From positions 8,692,235 to 8,756,234 of the forward strand of contig NC_057828.1 in assembly GCF_910594005.1 (NCBI RefSeq): 64,000 bases of DNA, in the 5' to 3' direction. The number at the start of each line of letters is the position of its first letter. The first letter of the stretch is position 1. Below are positions 13,501-24,590 of the stretch, piece by piece. Source of the stretch: Cervus elaphus (Eukaryota > Chordata > Mammalia > Artiodactyla > Cervidae). The translations under genes and the position numbers were made by a program. Below the pieces are notes generated by a model. The model ran no database searches. It was not told the DNA's origin and saw only the letters and a list, made by a program, of their open reading frames with translations.

Positions 13501-13818
13501 AAACAAGGTGTGTCTGGTTTTCCTGCCCACCCACCAGTCCTGGGGTGTGTCTTGGTCCTGAATCTGTAACCCTGCCAGTTTCCACATGAACTATGCCCCC
13601 TACAATCAGGAGAGAAGTGTTTCAAGCATACTCATCATGTGTTTCTCCTCTAGGAGTATCCTGAAGGCTGTGAGCAAGTAATCGCAGGCAAGAAACTCTT
13701 GCAGTGCCTCTCAAGTCCAGAGGAGGTGAAATTGGCCCTGGAAGTGTACAAGCTGTCCCTGGAGATTGCACTCCTGGAGCTTCAGATAGATAAGAGAAAG
13801 GATGCCTCTGAGTGGTAA
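4419..13818 (+). CDS. APOR: Apolipoprotein R-like / short C4BPA-family secreted protein (spliced, 4 coding exons)
   Basis: Coding parts are 4419-4503, 11795-11965, 12964-13139 and 13654-13818, total 597 nt, 198 residues. All introns are GT-AG with phases 1, 1 and 0. Residues 1-28 are a signal peptide. CCP1 spans 30-84 (Cys30, 58, 72, 84; Trp77). CCP2 spans 88-142 (Cys88, 115, 129, 142; Trp135; possible N-glycan at Asn126). The tail is 145-198 with Cys150 and Cys162. The CCPs and tail match CCP7, CCP8 and the oligomerisation domain of C4b-binding protein alpha; CCP1-6 are absent. This is the layout known for pig apolipoprotein R, a plasma lipoprotein-associated member of the family. Both tail cysteines, which link chains in C4BP, are kept, so oligomer formation is plausible. 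Function in complement or lipid transport is inferred. The alternative is a C4BPA-like gene under another name. No AATAAA was seen soon after the stop; an ATTAAA occurs at 14255. Confidence 0.8.
5037..5940 (-). mobile_element. BovB LINE, 3' part (RT C-terminal region)
   Basis: Reverse-strand BovB whose 3' terminus (TTCAGTTCAG-type repeats) is at 5037. An open frame of 245 codons (5803-5066) covers the end of the reverse transcriptase, with FELWCWRRLLRVP and YFGHLMRRTDSLEKTL. The YADD catalytic core lies just beyond, at the truncated end. Lies in intron 1 of gene 1. Confidence 0.9.
6517..6690 (-). mobile_element. BovB LINE 3' end fragment, inverted partner
   Basis: About 170 bp of BovB 3' terminus on the reverse strand (from CAGTTCAGCTCAGTCGCTCA to the pyrimidine-rich stretch at 6665-6688). 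It abuts a forward BovB at 6691 and forms an inverted repeat with 7270-7439. Confidence 0.85.
6691..7439 (+). mobile_element. BovB LINE, 3' part
   Basis: Forward copy running from the region encoding the end of the RT (AGTGAAGAAGAACTGAAGAG) to the terminal GAACTGAACTGAAC. The frame 6827-7063 keeps part of the RT C-terminal region (GSKVTADGDCGHEIKR, MTNLDSILKSRDITLLKK), then stops. Confidence 0.9.
7472..7590 (-). mobile_element. Bov-tA SINE fragment
   Basis: Reverse-strand SINE part from CTTAATCATGTCTGACTC to GGAGTGGGTTGCCATTTCC; the tRNA-like half is missing. Confidence 0.75.
7595..8950. other. Intron 1 sequence without recognised features
   Basis: AT-rich non-coding sequence in intron 1 of gene 1. 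No CCP-like exon is visible on either strand. A CAAAA-rich run lies at about 8688-8708. Confidence 0.5.
8953..9163 (+). mobile_element. Bov-tA SINE
   Basis: Forward SINE from the tRNA-like head (GGTGGCTCAGATGGTAAAG) through GGCAACCCACTCCAGTA to GACACAACTGAGTGAC. Confidence 0.9.
9165..10965 (-). mobile_element. ERV-L internal remnant (gag to pol), broken
   Basis: Read on the reverse strand, the part near 9450-9560 contains a decayed reverse-transcriptase-like stretch (AQAFFS, then KQFAYIWKG), the pattern around the RT palm of ERV-L. Sequence at 10385-10965 reads as an upstream gag-like region in the same orientation, giving the expected gag-then-pol order. Frames are broken by many stops. A SINE splits it at 10166-10375. 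The ERV-L assignment is by eye. Confidence 0.45.
10166..10375 (+). mobile_element. Bov-tA SINE
   Basis: Forward SINE: GGCTTCCCTGGTGTCTCAG head, GGTTTGATCCCTGGG B-box region, CAACCCACTCCAGTATTC, end at TGACTGAGTGACTAAC. Inserted in the ERV-L remnant. Confidence 0.9.
10975..11181 (-). mobile_element. Bov-tA SINE with target duplication
   Basis: Reverse-strand SINE flanked by CATTTCCA at 10967-10974 and 11182-11189, an 8-bp exact target-site duplication. Lies about 600 bp before the first CCP exon of gene 1. Confidence 0.88.
11795..11965 (+). other. APOR: Gene 1 exon: first CCP domain (C4BPA CCP7-like)
   Basis: 171-nt exon, phase 1 at both ends, acceptor ...CTCACCTCAAG and donor GTAACT. It encodes residues 29-85 with the four CCP cysteines, the CDEGYTLVG turn and the GWSPATPQC end. 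The same length and phase occur in the exon at 35505-35675. Confidence 0.9.
12660..12830 (+). repeat. MIR SINE fragment in intron 2 of gene 1
   Basis: Recognisable from AGCAAGTCCCTTAATCTCTC followed by a decayed A/T-rich core and tail. A decayed MIR-like stretch also sits in the matching intron of the pseudogene (about 36470-36620). Confidence 0.6.
12964..13139 (+). other. APOR: Gene 1 exon: second CCP domain (C4BPA CCP8-like)
   Basis: 176-nt exon, phase 1 in and phase 0 out, acceptor CCATTGCAG, donor GTAAGT. Residues 86-144 carry four cysteines, the sequon NIT and the end WSPAAPKCEW, which matches the boundary between CCP8 and the tail in C4BP alpha. Confidence 0.9.
13654..13818 (+). other. 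APOR: Gene 1 exon: C4BP-type oligomerisation tail and stop
   Basis: Acceptor TTTCTCCTCTAG. Residues 145-198 contain GCEQVIAGKKLLQCL and ALEVYKLSLEI, the amphipathic helix of the C4BP alpha C-terminus with both inter-chain cysteines. The frame ends TGG TAA. The end differs from C4BPA after the helix (KRKDASEW). Confidence 0.9.
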
Positions 13819-15111
13819 TCACTGTAATGTTTCTCAAGAGAGAGAGGAAAACGTTTCTTGCTGTCTTCATTCCAATACGGATCACCTCAGTTAATCACAT
13901 TTACCATCTCTTTTACACCACCAATTGTGGTAATAATTATCTAGAAAGGATAATTTGTTAATATTTAGTGTTTTGAGATTGTGGAGTTATTGATGATTTT
14001 CTGACTCATGTTTTTGCTTTTCTGGACACAGAGTACACATTTTTTAAGTAAAAAATTAGCGTATCCAATATCATTTTGTCTTTGTGTTTAATTTTGTAAA
14101 ATAAGGTTGTGAACACACACATACATAAAGTTGATACGTTTATTTTACTGTTGGGATCTTGGACATAGGGACTTGGGTTCACAGCAGTACATTTCCATGG
14201 ATTGCCTTTACTCTACAGTTCCATATGTAGGTTACTCAGGGGCTCAGTATTTAGATTAAACATCAACACACCCCAAAATTCTTGTCCATTGTCTGCAATT
14301 TGAGGCAGTTAGGTCCTTTTGTAAGCCCCCATGCACTTGGCCTCTGCCTCAGTAATCGTCCCTCTTGGCTTTTGCCTTACAGTAAGGGGATTCCTATCTG
14401 TTTTGGTCTCCTGATCCTTTCCTTAGGAACAGACTCTGAAAGCCTGGTGAGTGGAATCCCAAATCCTCAAAATGATTGGTCCCATTTTCCTTATTAGAAG
14501 TGTTAAAATGGCTTGAGCAACCACCCCGCACATGAGAGGACCCGTGTCCATCACACTTATATCTTGGGGTGTTTGGAGGCTTTTATTCTTTGCATTTATC
14601 ACTTTTCCCAACTCTTGCATCCTCTGATATCTCTCTCTCACTCATATCTTGGCTCCTTGTCCCATCTGTTTTGTACATAGAACTCTATGGGGAATGTTGG
14701 TCTCATTGATTTAACTTCTTCAAGTGTACTCCAATAAGACAAAGTTGTATAGCAGGCTTTCCTAACCCTTAGATGCTACAGAGGATCTTGAATGGTTAGA
14801 GGAACCTACTTAATAGAGAAGGTGTTTATTCATTGTCTTAAAAGCTGTCATCTGCTTCTGCTATTAGGAATTATTTTGGCTGATATTTATTTTGGTTCTC
14901 ATGAGTCAAAGACTTGTGAGTATCTAGTTTCTGATCCGGGAAAGCACTGTGAGAGCAAGGTAGTAAGATGGGGAAGGGAGGACAGCCTAAAAAGGGAGCA
15001 AGTTTGAGGGGATCATTGTTGTTGCTAACAGGATCTACACTGTGCTGAGTACCTTCTGAACGTGTATGGAGCAAAACTGAGAATCTACTCCTGAGGACTG
15101 AGATTTGAGGA
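13819..15111. other. 3' flank of gene 1
   Basis: The first few hundred bases are presumably 3' UTR. No AATAAA is seen to about 14300; ATTAAA at 14255-14260 is a weak candidate. No other gene is seen. Confidence 0.4.
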
Positions 15112-15369
15112 TTTTTAAAAAAATTCTAGTTGGAATATAAATGGTTTACAATGCTGTGTTAATTTCAGGTGTATAGCAAAGTGGTTCAGTTATACATACA
15201 TACATATATATATATATACATATATATATACGTACCTATCTCTGTTTCTATCTATACAGATATGTATCTATCTGTATTAGTTTCTTTTCTTTTATAGATT
15301 GTTAAAAAATATTGAATATAGTTCCCTGTGCCATACAATATGTCCTTGTTGGTTTTCTATTTTACATAT
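15112..15369 (-). mobile_element. L1 3' UTR, distal part
   Basis: Reverse-strand L1 3' end beginning at an A/T-rich tail. It continues at 17460 after a BovB insertion: TTGGTTTTCTATTTTACATAT here joins ATATATAGTAGTATGTAC there in normal L1 order. Confidence 0.75.
15199..15235. repeat. AT/CA-rich simple repeat
   Basis: ATACATACATACATATATAT-type microsatellite inside the L1 tail. Confidence 0.85.
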
Positions 15370-17459
15370 CAGTTTAGTTCAGTCACTCATTCCTGTCTGA
15401 CTCTTTGCAACCCCATGGACTGCAGCACGCCAGGCTTCCCTGTCCATCACCAACTCCCAGAACTTGCTCAAACTCATGTCAATCGAGTCAGTGATGCCAT
15501 TCAATCATCTCATTCTCTCTTATCCCCTTCTCCTCCTGCCTTCAATCTTTCCCAGCATCAGAGTCTTTTCCAGTGAGTCACTTCTTGGCATCATGTGGCT
15601 GAAGTATTGAGTTTCAGCTTCAGCATCAGCCCTTCCAATGAATATTCAGGACTGATTTCCTTTAGGATTGATTAGTTTGATCTCCTTGCTGTCCAAGGGA
15701 CTCTCAAGAATCTTCTCCAACACCACAGTTCAAAACAATCAATTCTTCTATGCTCAGCTTTCTTTATAGTCCAACTCTCACATCCATACATGACTACTGG
15801 AAAAACCATAGCTTTGACTAGATGGACCTTTGTCTGCAGAGTAATGTCTCTGCTTTTTAATATGCTGTCCAGGTTGGTCATAGCTTTACTTCCAAGGAGC
15901 AAGCATCTTTTAATTTCATGGCTTCAGTCACCATCTGCAGTGACTTTGGAGTCGAAGAAAACAAAGTCTGTCACTGTTTCCATTGTTCCCCCACCTGCTT
16001 GCCATGAAGTGATGGGATCAGATGCCATGATCTTAGCTTTTTGAATGTTGAGCTTTACACCAGCTTTTCCACTCTTCTCTTTCACTTCCAGCAAGAGGCT
16101 GTTTAGTTCCTCTTCACTTTCTGCCATAAGGGTGATGTCATCTGCATATCTGAGGTTATTGATATTTTTCCTGGCAATCTTGATTCCAGCTTGTGCTTCA
16201 TCCGGCCCAGCATTTTGCATGATGTACTCTGCATAGAAGTTAAATAAGCAGGGTGACAACATATAGCTTTGAGATTCTCCTTTCCCTATTTTGAGCCAGT
16301 CTGTTGTTCCATGTCTGGTTCTAACTGTTGCTTCTTGACCTGCATGCAGATTTCTCAGAAGGCAGGTAAGGTATTCCTATCTCTTGAAGGATTTTTCCAG
16401 TTTGCTGTGATCCACACAGTCAAAGGCTTTGGCATAGTCAATGAAGCAGAAGTAGATGTTTTCCTGGAATTCTTTTGCTTTTTCTATGATCCGATGGATG
16501 TTGGCAATTTGATCTCTGGTTCCTCTGTCTTTCCTATATCCAGCTTGAACATCTGAAAATTCTTAGTTCACCTACTGTTGAAGCCTTTCTTGGAGAATTT
16601 TGAGCATTACTTTGCTAGTGTGTGAGATGAGTGCAACTGTATGGTAGTTTGAACATTCTTTGGCATTGCCTTTCTTTGGAATTGGAATGAAAACTGATCT
16701 TTTCCAGTCCTGTGGCCACTGTTGAGTTTTCCAAATTTGCTGGCATATTGAGTGCAGCTCTTTTACAACATCATATTTTAGGACCTGAAATAGCTCAGCT
16801 AGAATTCCATCACCTCCACTAGCTTTGTTCATAGTGATGCTTCATAAGGCCCACTTGACTTTGCATTCCAGGATGTCTGGCTCTAGATGAGTGATCACAC
16901 CATCATGGTTATCTAGATCATTAAGATCTTTCTTATATAGTTCTTCTGTGGGTTCTTTCCACCTCTTCTTAATATCTTCTGCTTCTGTTTCTGTCTTTTA
17001 TTTTGTCCATCTTTGCATGAACTGTTCCCTTGGTATCTCTGATTTTCTTGAGGAGATCTCTCGTCTTTCCCACTCTATTATTTTCCTCTATTTCTTTGCA
17101 CTGATCACTGAGGAAGGCTTTCTTATCTCTCCTTGCTTTTCTTTGGAACTCTGCATTCAGGTAAGTATATCCTTCCTTTTCTCCTTTGCCTTTTGCTTCT
17201 CTTCTCTTCTCAGCATTTGTAAAGTCTCCTCAGACAACCATTTTGCTTTTTTGTGTTTCTTTTTCTTGGGGATGGTCTTGATCACAGCTTCCTGTACAAT
17301 GTCACGAACCTCCATCCATAGTTCATCAGGTTCTCTGTCTATCAGATCTAGTCCCTTGAATCTATTTGTCACTTCTACTGTGTAATCATATGGGATTTGA
17401 TTTAGGTCTTACCTGAATGGTCTAGAGGTTTTCCTTACTTTCTTCAGTTTAAGTCTGAG
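15370..17459 (-). mobile_element. BovB LINE, 5'-truncated, inserted in an L1
   Basis: 2.1-kb reverse-strand BovB from its 3' terminus (CAGTTTAGTTCAGTCACTC) to the end of the endonuclease region. Remnant frames (15902-15672, 16262-15924, 16832-16572, 17372-17157) cover RT pieces, including LRYADDITLMAESEEEL; no full ORF remains. The flanking TTACATAT and TTATATAT are a likely target duplication. Confidence 0.88.
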
Positions 17460-17904
17460 TTATATATAGTAGTATGTACATGTTAATCTCAAACTCCTAA
17501 TTTATCCCTCACCCCTCCTTCTCCTTTGGTAACCATAAATTTGCTTTCTATGTCTGTGAGTGTCTTTTTGTTATGCTTATAAGTTAATTTGTAAAAATCT
17601 TTTTCAGATTCCCCGTATAAGTGATATCATATGATATTTGTCTTTTTCTGTCTGGCTTGTTTCACTTAGTATTATAATCTCTCAGTCCATCCATGTTGCT
17701 ACAGATGGCACTATTTCATTTTTCTATGACTGAGTACCATTCCATTATATAAATATACCGTATCTTTATCAGTTCATCTGTCAATGGATATTTAGTTTGC
17801 TTCCACGTCTTGGCTCTTGCGAACAGTGCAACAATGAATATTGGGGTGAATTAGTCTTTTTGAATTATGATTTTCTCTAGATATATGCCCAGGAGTGAGA
17901 TTTC
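17460..17904 (-). mobile_element. L1 3' UTR, proximal part
   Basis: Continuation of the 15112-15369 L1 on the reverse strand, up to a junction near 17904 where the L1 sequence flips orientation. At the junction it reads, on the reverse strand, AATCTCACTCCTGGGCATAT, just downstream of the ORF2 end. Confidence 0.75.
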
Positions 17905-18924
17905 AGGATTATATACACAGAAATCTGTTGCATCTATATACTGACAATGAAAAATCAGAAAGAGAAATGAAGGATACAACCTCACTTATTGCATCAAAAA
18001 GAATAAAATACCTATGAATAAATATATCTAAGGAAGGACAAGATCTGTACTCTGAAAACTATAAGACACTGACAAAAAAATCAAAGATGACATAAACCGA
18101 AGGAAAGATATATTTTTGGATTGGATGAATCAATATTGATTGTACTACCCAAGGCAATCTATATATTCTATGAAATCCCCATCAAATTACCAGTGTTGTT
18201 TTTCATAGAACTAGAACAAAACATTTTAAAATTTATATGGAAACACAAAAGAACCCAAATGGCCAAAGCAATCTTGAAAAAGAAAAACGTAGCTTGGAGG
18301 AATCAGGCTCCCTGATTCCAGACTAAGCAACAAAGTGACAGCGATTAGAAAGTACTGGCATAAAAACAGACATGTAAAAAAAAAAAAAAAAAAAAAAACA
18401 GACATGTGAGTCAATGGGATGGGATAGATGTCTCAGAAACAAACCCATGCATCTATGGTCAATTAACCTACTACAAAGGAGGCAAGAATATACAATGGAG
18501 AAGTCTCTTTAAGAAATGGTGCTGGGAAAACTGGATAGTGACAAATGAAAGAATGAAATTAGAACATTCTCTAACAACACACACAAAACTAAACTCAAAA
18601 TGGATTAAAGACCTGAACATAAGACTGGATACTGTGAAACTCCTAGAGGGTCCATAGGCAGGGCTTCCACATAAAATGCAGCAGTATCTTTTTGGATTCC
18701 TCTCCTAGGGTAAGAGAAATAAGAACAAAAATAAACAAATGGGACCTAGTTAAACTTAAAAGCTGTACACAGCAATGGAAACTGTAATGAAAAGACAACA
18801 TACAGAATGGGAGAAAATATTTGCAAATGACTTGCATGACAGGGGATTAATCTCCAAAATATACAAATAGTGCATACAGCTTAATAAAAAAAAAAAAAGA
18901 AAGAAACCCAATAGAAAAACATAG
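17905..18924 (+). mobile_element. L1 ORF2 C-terminal region, inverted 5' segment
   Basis: Forward L1 ORF2 end region (TTTCATAGAACTAGAACAAA; frames at 18121-18315 and 18406-18657), with frameshifts and an A-run at 18377-18398. With 19605-19865 it forms the inverted half of a twin-primed L1. Confidence 0.8.
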
Positions 18925-19604
18925 CTTACAGTGAATGGTGTCAGATTTGTGGTCTCTGAAGGAGAAGAATTCACTCTAGGACCAAAGACGTGGCCTCAGT
19001 CACGCAGAGGTTTATGTAGCAGAGATTTTATTAAAGTGAAAGGATAGAGAAAAGCTTCCAGCAAAAGGCACTGGAAGGGGGTGGAATTGTACCCACCATC
19101 ACTAGTTTAGGTGGGTCATTATATACTTTTTGGTGGACTGCTAAACATAGATAACAGAAATACCTCAAGGCTGTGAAAGTTTTACCAGGCTCCTCTCCCA
19201 CAACATACATCTTGCAATAACCTCAACACCAGATTAACCAAGGGAAACAGTCTTGGGGTAAGATGTCTCTGGATGAGATATTTTGTATCCATATAACCAA
19301 GGGCATAGGTTTTTGAAGAAAAATATGTTTCCAAGTAAGATATATTGGTCCAAATTATAATCATTAACATAAAGCTTAATAAAAACAGTTCCATGAGTAA
19401 GATATATTGTTTTGCTGAATAATCATTAGCTCTGGGCATAAAGAAAGCTAGTTTCAGGTGAAATAGTTTGTTGCCGTAGCAACCCAGAGCTTAAGAAAAA
19501 CATCCTATGTGACTAAGGTGAAGGAATGTAGAAAAAAATGTTTGCTTCCTCCTCCTCAAGGGCCCTGGACTTCCTGTCAACCAACCTAAGAATAAACTCT
19601 CTCA
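18925..19604 (-). mobile_element. Solo LTR inserted in L1
   Basis: The 680-bp segment interrupts L1 ORF2 and is flanked by ATAG at 18921-18924 and 19605-19608. Read on the reverse strand it starts TGAGAGAG and has a polyadenylation-like TAATAAAATC near the other end, so the LTR points left. A 4-bp duplication fits ERV1-type integration. Family not assigned. Confidence 0.6.
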
Positions 19605-19865
19605 ATAGGCAGAAAATCTCAAGAGACATTTATTCAAAGAAGAGATACAGATGCCCAAAGGTCAGATGGAAAGATGCTCACCATTGCTAATTATTAGAGA
19701 CATGCACATCAAGACTACAATGAGGTATCACCTCACACAGCCAACAACAAATGCTGGAGAAGGTGTGGAGAAAAGGGAACACTCATACATTGTTGGTGGG
19801 AATGTAAATTGGTACAGCCACTAGGGAGAACAGTATGGAGGTTCATTAAAAAAGTTAAAAATGGA
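19605..19865 (+). mobile_element. L1 ORF2 end, continuation after the LTR
   Basis: Resumes the L1 with GGCAGAAAATCTCAAGAGAC and runs to AAAAAAGTTAAAAATGGA, immediately before the point in L1 where the reverse segment at 17904 begins. Confidence 0.75.
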
Positions 19866-21696
19866 CCTGAGGTATTTGTCCAACCCCTCTTCCCTCATTG
19901 GAGCAGGCTTGCTCTAGCAGCACTATCTTCCAGGACGTCTGACTTGCACTGTGGGCGCCAGCTGGGCACCCTCCTGAAAATGCCAACAGTGGGAGGCAGT
20001 GACAGCTACAGGGCTGTTCCCAGTGACCTCCAGGGTAGGGATATGAGTGGAGCACAGATGGCCTCTTCTGCAGCTGCCTTTTCTATACAGCTATGTGGGC
20101 ATCACGCAGAAAAGTGATATGATATGTTGTGATGATCCTGTTTATCACTTTTTATCTCTTTTCAAATCTCTCACTTCCCTTTATCAGACTCTGCATCGCA
20201 TGTTTTAGCTGGCTGTAGCACAATCCTTTGAGTTTCCCTTTTTCGTTTGGGGCATAAGGATACCGGATGAGTCCCCATGGTGCCTCAGACAATTCCCAAT
20301 TGATCATCTTTCTGCTCTCAGTAAGCATTTTGTGCATTTTCAATATTATTTCTCCACTTTTTTCATTGAAAATAAAATCACTGAGAGTGGAAGAGCCTGT
20401 TTAGAATGCTGGTGGGACTCAGTGGCCTAGAAAAGCCTCATCAGAAGAACTAACCAGAAGCATTCAGTGTGATGCTCACTGGTAGTTGGTGAAAGGGTAG
20501 GAAAAGAACCGGATAATTTAATTTAAAATATTAAAAGTAACTTGTAGAACATATGGAATATAATTCCTATTGCCTTATCAGGAGGTGGGCAGATTTACTA
20601 CATGAAAAACAAAAGCAAGAAATGAATTGCCAGCATGTGCTAGCAGGGTCTGCATAATTGTGAGAAAAAGAAATTCAAACAGAGGTCCATTTTGTATCTG
20701 TGACTTTCTGAGTGGTGCTCTCTATGTACTTACAAAGTCTGCATGGCCTGGAGGAGGTGGTGTTGACTCGTTCCTTAAGGTTAGATGTAGACAATTATCA
20801 GGCACTTATGCTTCACTCGCTGGCTCTCATTAATTCTCACCTCCCACCAGAAACAGTGACTATACTCTTCTTCCCAGCCCCCTTCTCTTGCTACCAAGTC
20901 TCATTCAGAAAATTTTTAAATCATTAATAATTTTTTTAAGCAACATTTCCTTGCTTATTTTCTTTTAACTGCTTTTTGAATTAGTTTTATATCTTAATAA
21001 ACTTTTTAGAGAGGAGGATGAAAAACTATTTCATATTTTACATTGTAGCATATCAGTGTATTCTGCAGCAAAAACTCACTTGTGAGTTCATCTAGTGATA
21101 GATAACTGATGTTTCAGTGTTATATATTCAGAAATACTTGGTAAATTTTATGTCAGTGCTTAAAATATGTTTATGAGTGTTTAAGAAATTGAGTGAGATA
21201 ATGAGCAGACAAGGGAAGGTGGCCACCTACCTCTGTGGGTGACTGGAACCTAAACCCATGGGGAAGCTATAAAGGGGTGTCAAACATATACCTGAGGGTT
21301 ATCTCTCTCAAAGGCGAGGGATGAGGTATTGGTACAATGTCTTCCATCCCTCATAGATGTTAAGGTTTGCCTTTGGGAAGTGCTAATTACCTGATACTTT
21401 TGATCTGTTTTGCAAGCTGTCAGAGAAGCCTGCATAGGCTCTGAAGAAAGCCTGGGCAAAACAAAGCAGAGAGACCGGCTTTTAAAAATTGTCCAGACTG
21501 TGCTGACATGCTAGGGCTCTGGTGATTCTGGCAGGACTTTTCTGTTATACTCTTCGGCAGAAGTGGATACTCCCATGTCTGTATACTTGCCTCCCTACTC
21601 TGTCTAAGCTTCTTGGCTTCATGTTCTCCTCTTTATTAATTTATTTCCTCATTTTCCTGGAGTACATCTTCAAGGAGCTGCTTGGGAAATGATACA
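19866..21696. other. Intergenic, no gene recognised
   Basis: 19866-20120 is GC-richer than its surroundings and partly open on + but matches nothing I recognise. The rest is AT-rich, with no CCP-like exon. Confidence 0.4.
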
Positions 21697-21892
21697 TGTG
21701 TGCTAAGTCGCTTCAGTCATATCTGACTCTTTGCGACCCCATGGACTGCAGCCCACCAGGCTCTTCTGTCCATGGGATTCTTCAGGCAAGAATACTGGAG
21801 TGGGTTGTCATTCCCCCCTCCAGGGGATCTTCCTGACCCAGGGATCAAACCCGCATCTCTTTTGTCTCCTGCGTTGTCAGGCGGGTTCTTTA
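21697..21892 (-). mobile_element. Bov-tA SINE
   Basis: Reverse-strand SINE from GTGCTAAGTCGCTTCAGTCA to the tRNA-like end near GGCGGGTTCTTTACT. Confidence 0.9.
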
Positions 21893-24116
21893 CTACTATT
21901 GCCATCCTCAAGGAGCTGCTTAGGAAAATGATATAAAGTAAGGCATTGAGTTCCTGCATGTTTAAACTGTTTTTATTTGAACATGTGATTGATAACTCTG
22001 CTGAATGTAGAAAGCTAGATTAAAAGTAATTTTCTTTTAGAACTTTTAAAGATAGAATCTTCTTAAGTGTGATAGTTTCCAACACTGAGGTGAAAAAGTC
22101 AGAAGTCATTTTAACTATTACTTGTATAGGACTTTTTCATATCTAATCTTCTGTAAGGACACTTGTATTATTTTCTTTCAGAGACATTTTGTATAACTTC
22201 TATATATTTGGTATAGTTTCTTCATATTTCTCTTCTCCATTTTTTAAAAAATGTATGGGTATTCTATTACTCAGATAACAAACCTCTCTACCAATCCTAT
22301 AATTTTCTTTCTGTCTCCTATACCATCATCTCTGACTCATTACTCCCCCACGGTCTTTGGGGATATTCCCTTGACTTTATACTTTAATAATTTTATTGAT
22401 TTTATAAAATGTTCACAGCATTTCAAAAAGTATTCTGTTCTTTAGATATGTGAAGGTTACTCAAATAGTTCAGAGAATACTAATAACAGTTTGGAATTTC
22501 TATTCATCACAAATATCTGTTGATGATAATTCTGGATTGTATGTTCATTTTCAAGGGTGAGGCCCACAAAAACTGATTTAGGTTCTAGATGCATGGGGAG
22601 ATTAGGCAGTGAGCTATTTTTTTCTTGTTGGGGGCTATAATGGAGGTGTTGTTTCCTAGTAGTTCCTGCCTCCTGTAAATAACAGAACTACTCTTACCCC
22701 TTTAGATATTAGCAGGGCAAATGGCTCCTCAGCTAAACTTCCCTTGGAGCAACCTCCCAGTGGGTGCGGCTTCCTACTCACTTTCCTGAGAAGGAAGCTG
22801 CTTACTTTTCACTTCCTCTTTCACACTCTGAGGCCTGAAATGCTGACAGGGTGCTGCTGAATGAACTTCCACCATGCTCATGGGGGCAACATGCTTGGAG
22901 ATGTTGGGGCAACAAAGAGGAAGGGGCCTGATCCCTGATAACCTCTTTGGACAAGCTGCTGACCAGTCTGAATACAGTTCTGCCTCTGTACTATTGCAGA
23001 AAAAAGATATGAACTACTATCCTTGTTTCATCAGCTTAGTTTTATCATAATACATTCAGGAGACTCTGCAAGCATCAATGTTCATTGGTATCCTCTCTGA
23101 TACCATTCAGTTTCTTCCAAGAAGGATCCTCCGGTTTCTTGCTGGCTTCTTTATTGACTTGAACTTCTACCAAGCAAGATGAGATTATTGCTTCTCTGCT
23201 TCTCCCTAAGATCCTCAACTCATTTCCACTGCAACATTACTTTCCCATATTTAGTGCTAAGATTTTCTTTCTTCCTTGAAATGATGGCTCCCATGCCTAG
23301 AAAGTAGAGCAGTTGTATTCATTTCCTTGTTTTAAGTGGAATTGTCCCTCTTAAGTTCATCTTTATATTTCCATTACAGGTTTGCTGACAGTATGTGCTG
23401 AATAATGGATATCATGAAGAAAGAGTCTATGAAGTTACATGACATGCTAGTTTGGTACTAACACAGCTGAACAAAAGATTGATGAAAAGTTTCTACTGCT
23501 AAATATTGTTCTCTGACTATAGCGAAACAACCTGTAAGTATATGACACTCTTTTTTCAGGTTTAATAAGAGAACCTGGGAGAACAACGTTGATGAATCAG
23601 AATCTTTCAGATATAACATTTTATATGAATGGAAACTGAATTGTGCTGCCATTTTGCTGCCTCCTTAGGGAAGCAATGGGTCACAAAAGGAGCAAGATTT
23701 CCTTAAAATTTCTCTGATCTAATAGTGAATGTGAATAATTCACTCCTAATCATGTGTACCCATCATTTTTAGCAAATCATAAACATTCTGATACTGATAT
23801 TTTTAGATTTAAAGATAAAATGAACTATCATGCATTGTAACACTTATACATAACAAATGATGTGTATTTATATAACTGAAGTTTTTTCTTGCTAAAGAGT
23901 TTTGTTAAGTAGTTTTTTTTTTTTAAGGTTTGGCACATTATGCAGTAGAAACAATAATTTCAAAATTAAAAAAGAATATATCAGTTTATATTAATAGTAG
24001 CTATGCATAGTTTAAGCTTGCTAAAATAAAAATGAAAAATTAAAGTCATGTTAGAGAGAGAAGTAAATTTACTAAAATTTAATTTACATAGTAATTTTGA
24101 TTGAGTTTATTTTCAG
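21893..24116. other. Intergenic, no gene recognised
   Basis: No convincing exon. A short leucine-rich frame starting at ATG 23179 was considered and rejected. No repeat family was identified with confidence. Confidence 0.4.
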
Positions 24117-24590
24117 TGTCAGATACTACTTTCCACTTGCCATTGGTACTTGTAGAGGTACTCCAAGGATTTCTACAGCTGCTGACCCTCCCTTGAAAGG
24201 AGTACAGGGTGGAGAGCGCAAGTGGGGCACTCTGTGCTTGGGAAAACGGGCAGGACAGGGCTTCAGAGAGATGCTTTCAGGGGCCGATTTAATGAGCCCA
24301 ACTCTTGTATCCCCCCATATCTAGACAAGCACTAAAGTCCTTCATGGTGATGACTATTCCTTGTGACTATCAAAAGCTTCATGAGACCAGTAGAAACCTG
24401 GGAAAAAATGTGCTTGACTGCATGTATTCCCCCTTCACCAAAATCACGTATGTATTGACCTTTCCCTTGCCTCTTTGGAGCAGTTTCTCAGAGCTACCTA
24501 AGGTTCTATTTCCTGGGCTGTAGTCCTCACTTTCCCCCAAATAAAACTTAACTTGCAACTCTCACATTGTGAATTTTTTAAAAGTCAACA
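24117..24590 (+). mobile_element. Solo LTR (ERV1-like, same family as 25724-27636)
   Basis: 474 bp, starts TG and ends CA, with AATAAAACTTAACTTGC (signal at 24540) as R region. Flanks TCAG (24113-24116) and TCAA (24591-24594) are a 4-bp duplication with one change. The family relation rests on shared blocks such as CAGTTTCTCAGAGCTA. Confidence 0.75.

Noticed and set aside
19809..20117. 102-codon forward frame
   Set aside because: The first part is L1; the rest matches nothing known to me and has no splice or start context.
23179..23310. Leucine-rich short frame (MRLLLLCFSLRSS) as a missing signal exon for the pseudogene
   Set aside because: No donor in the right phase follows and the hydrophobic run is short.
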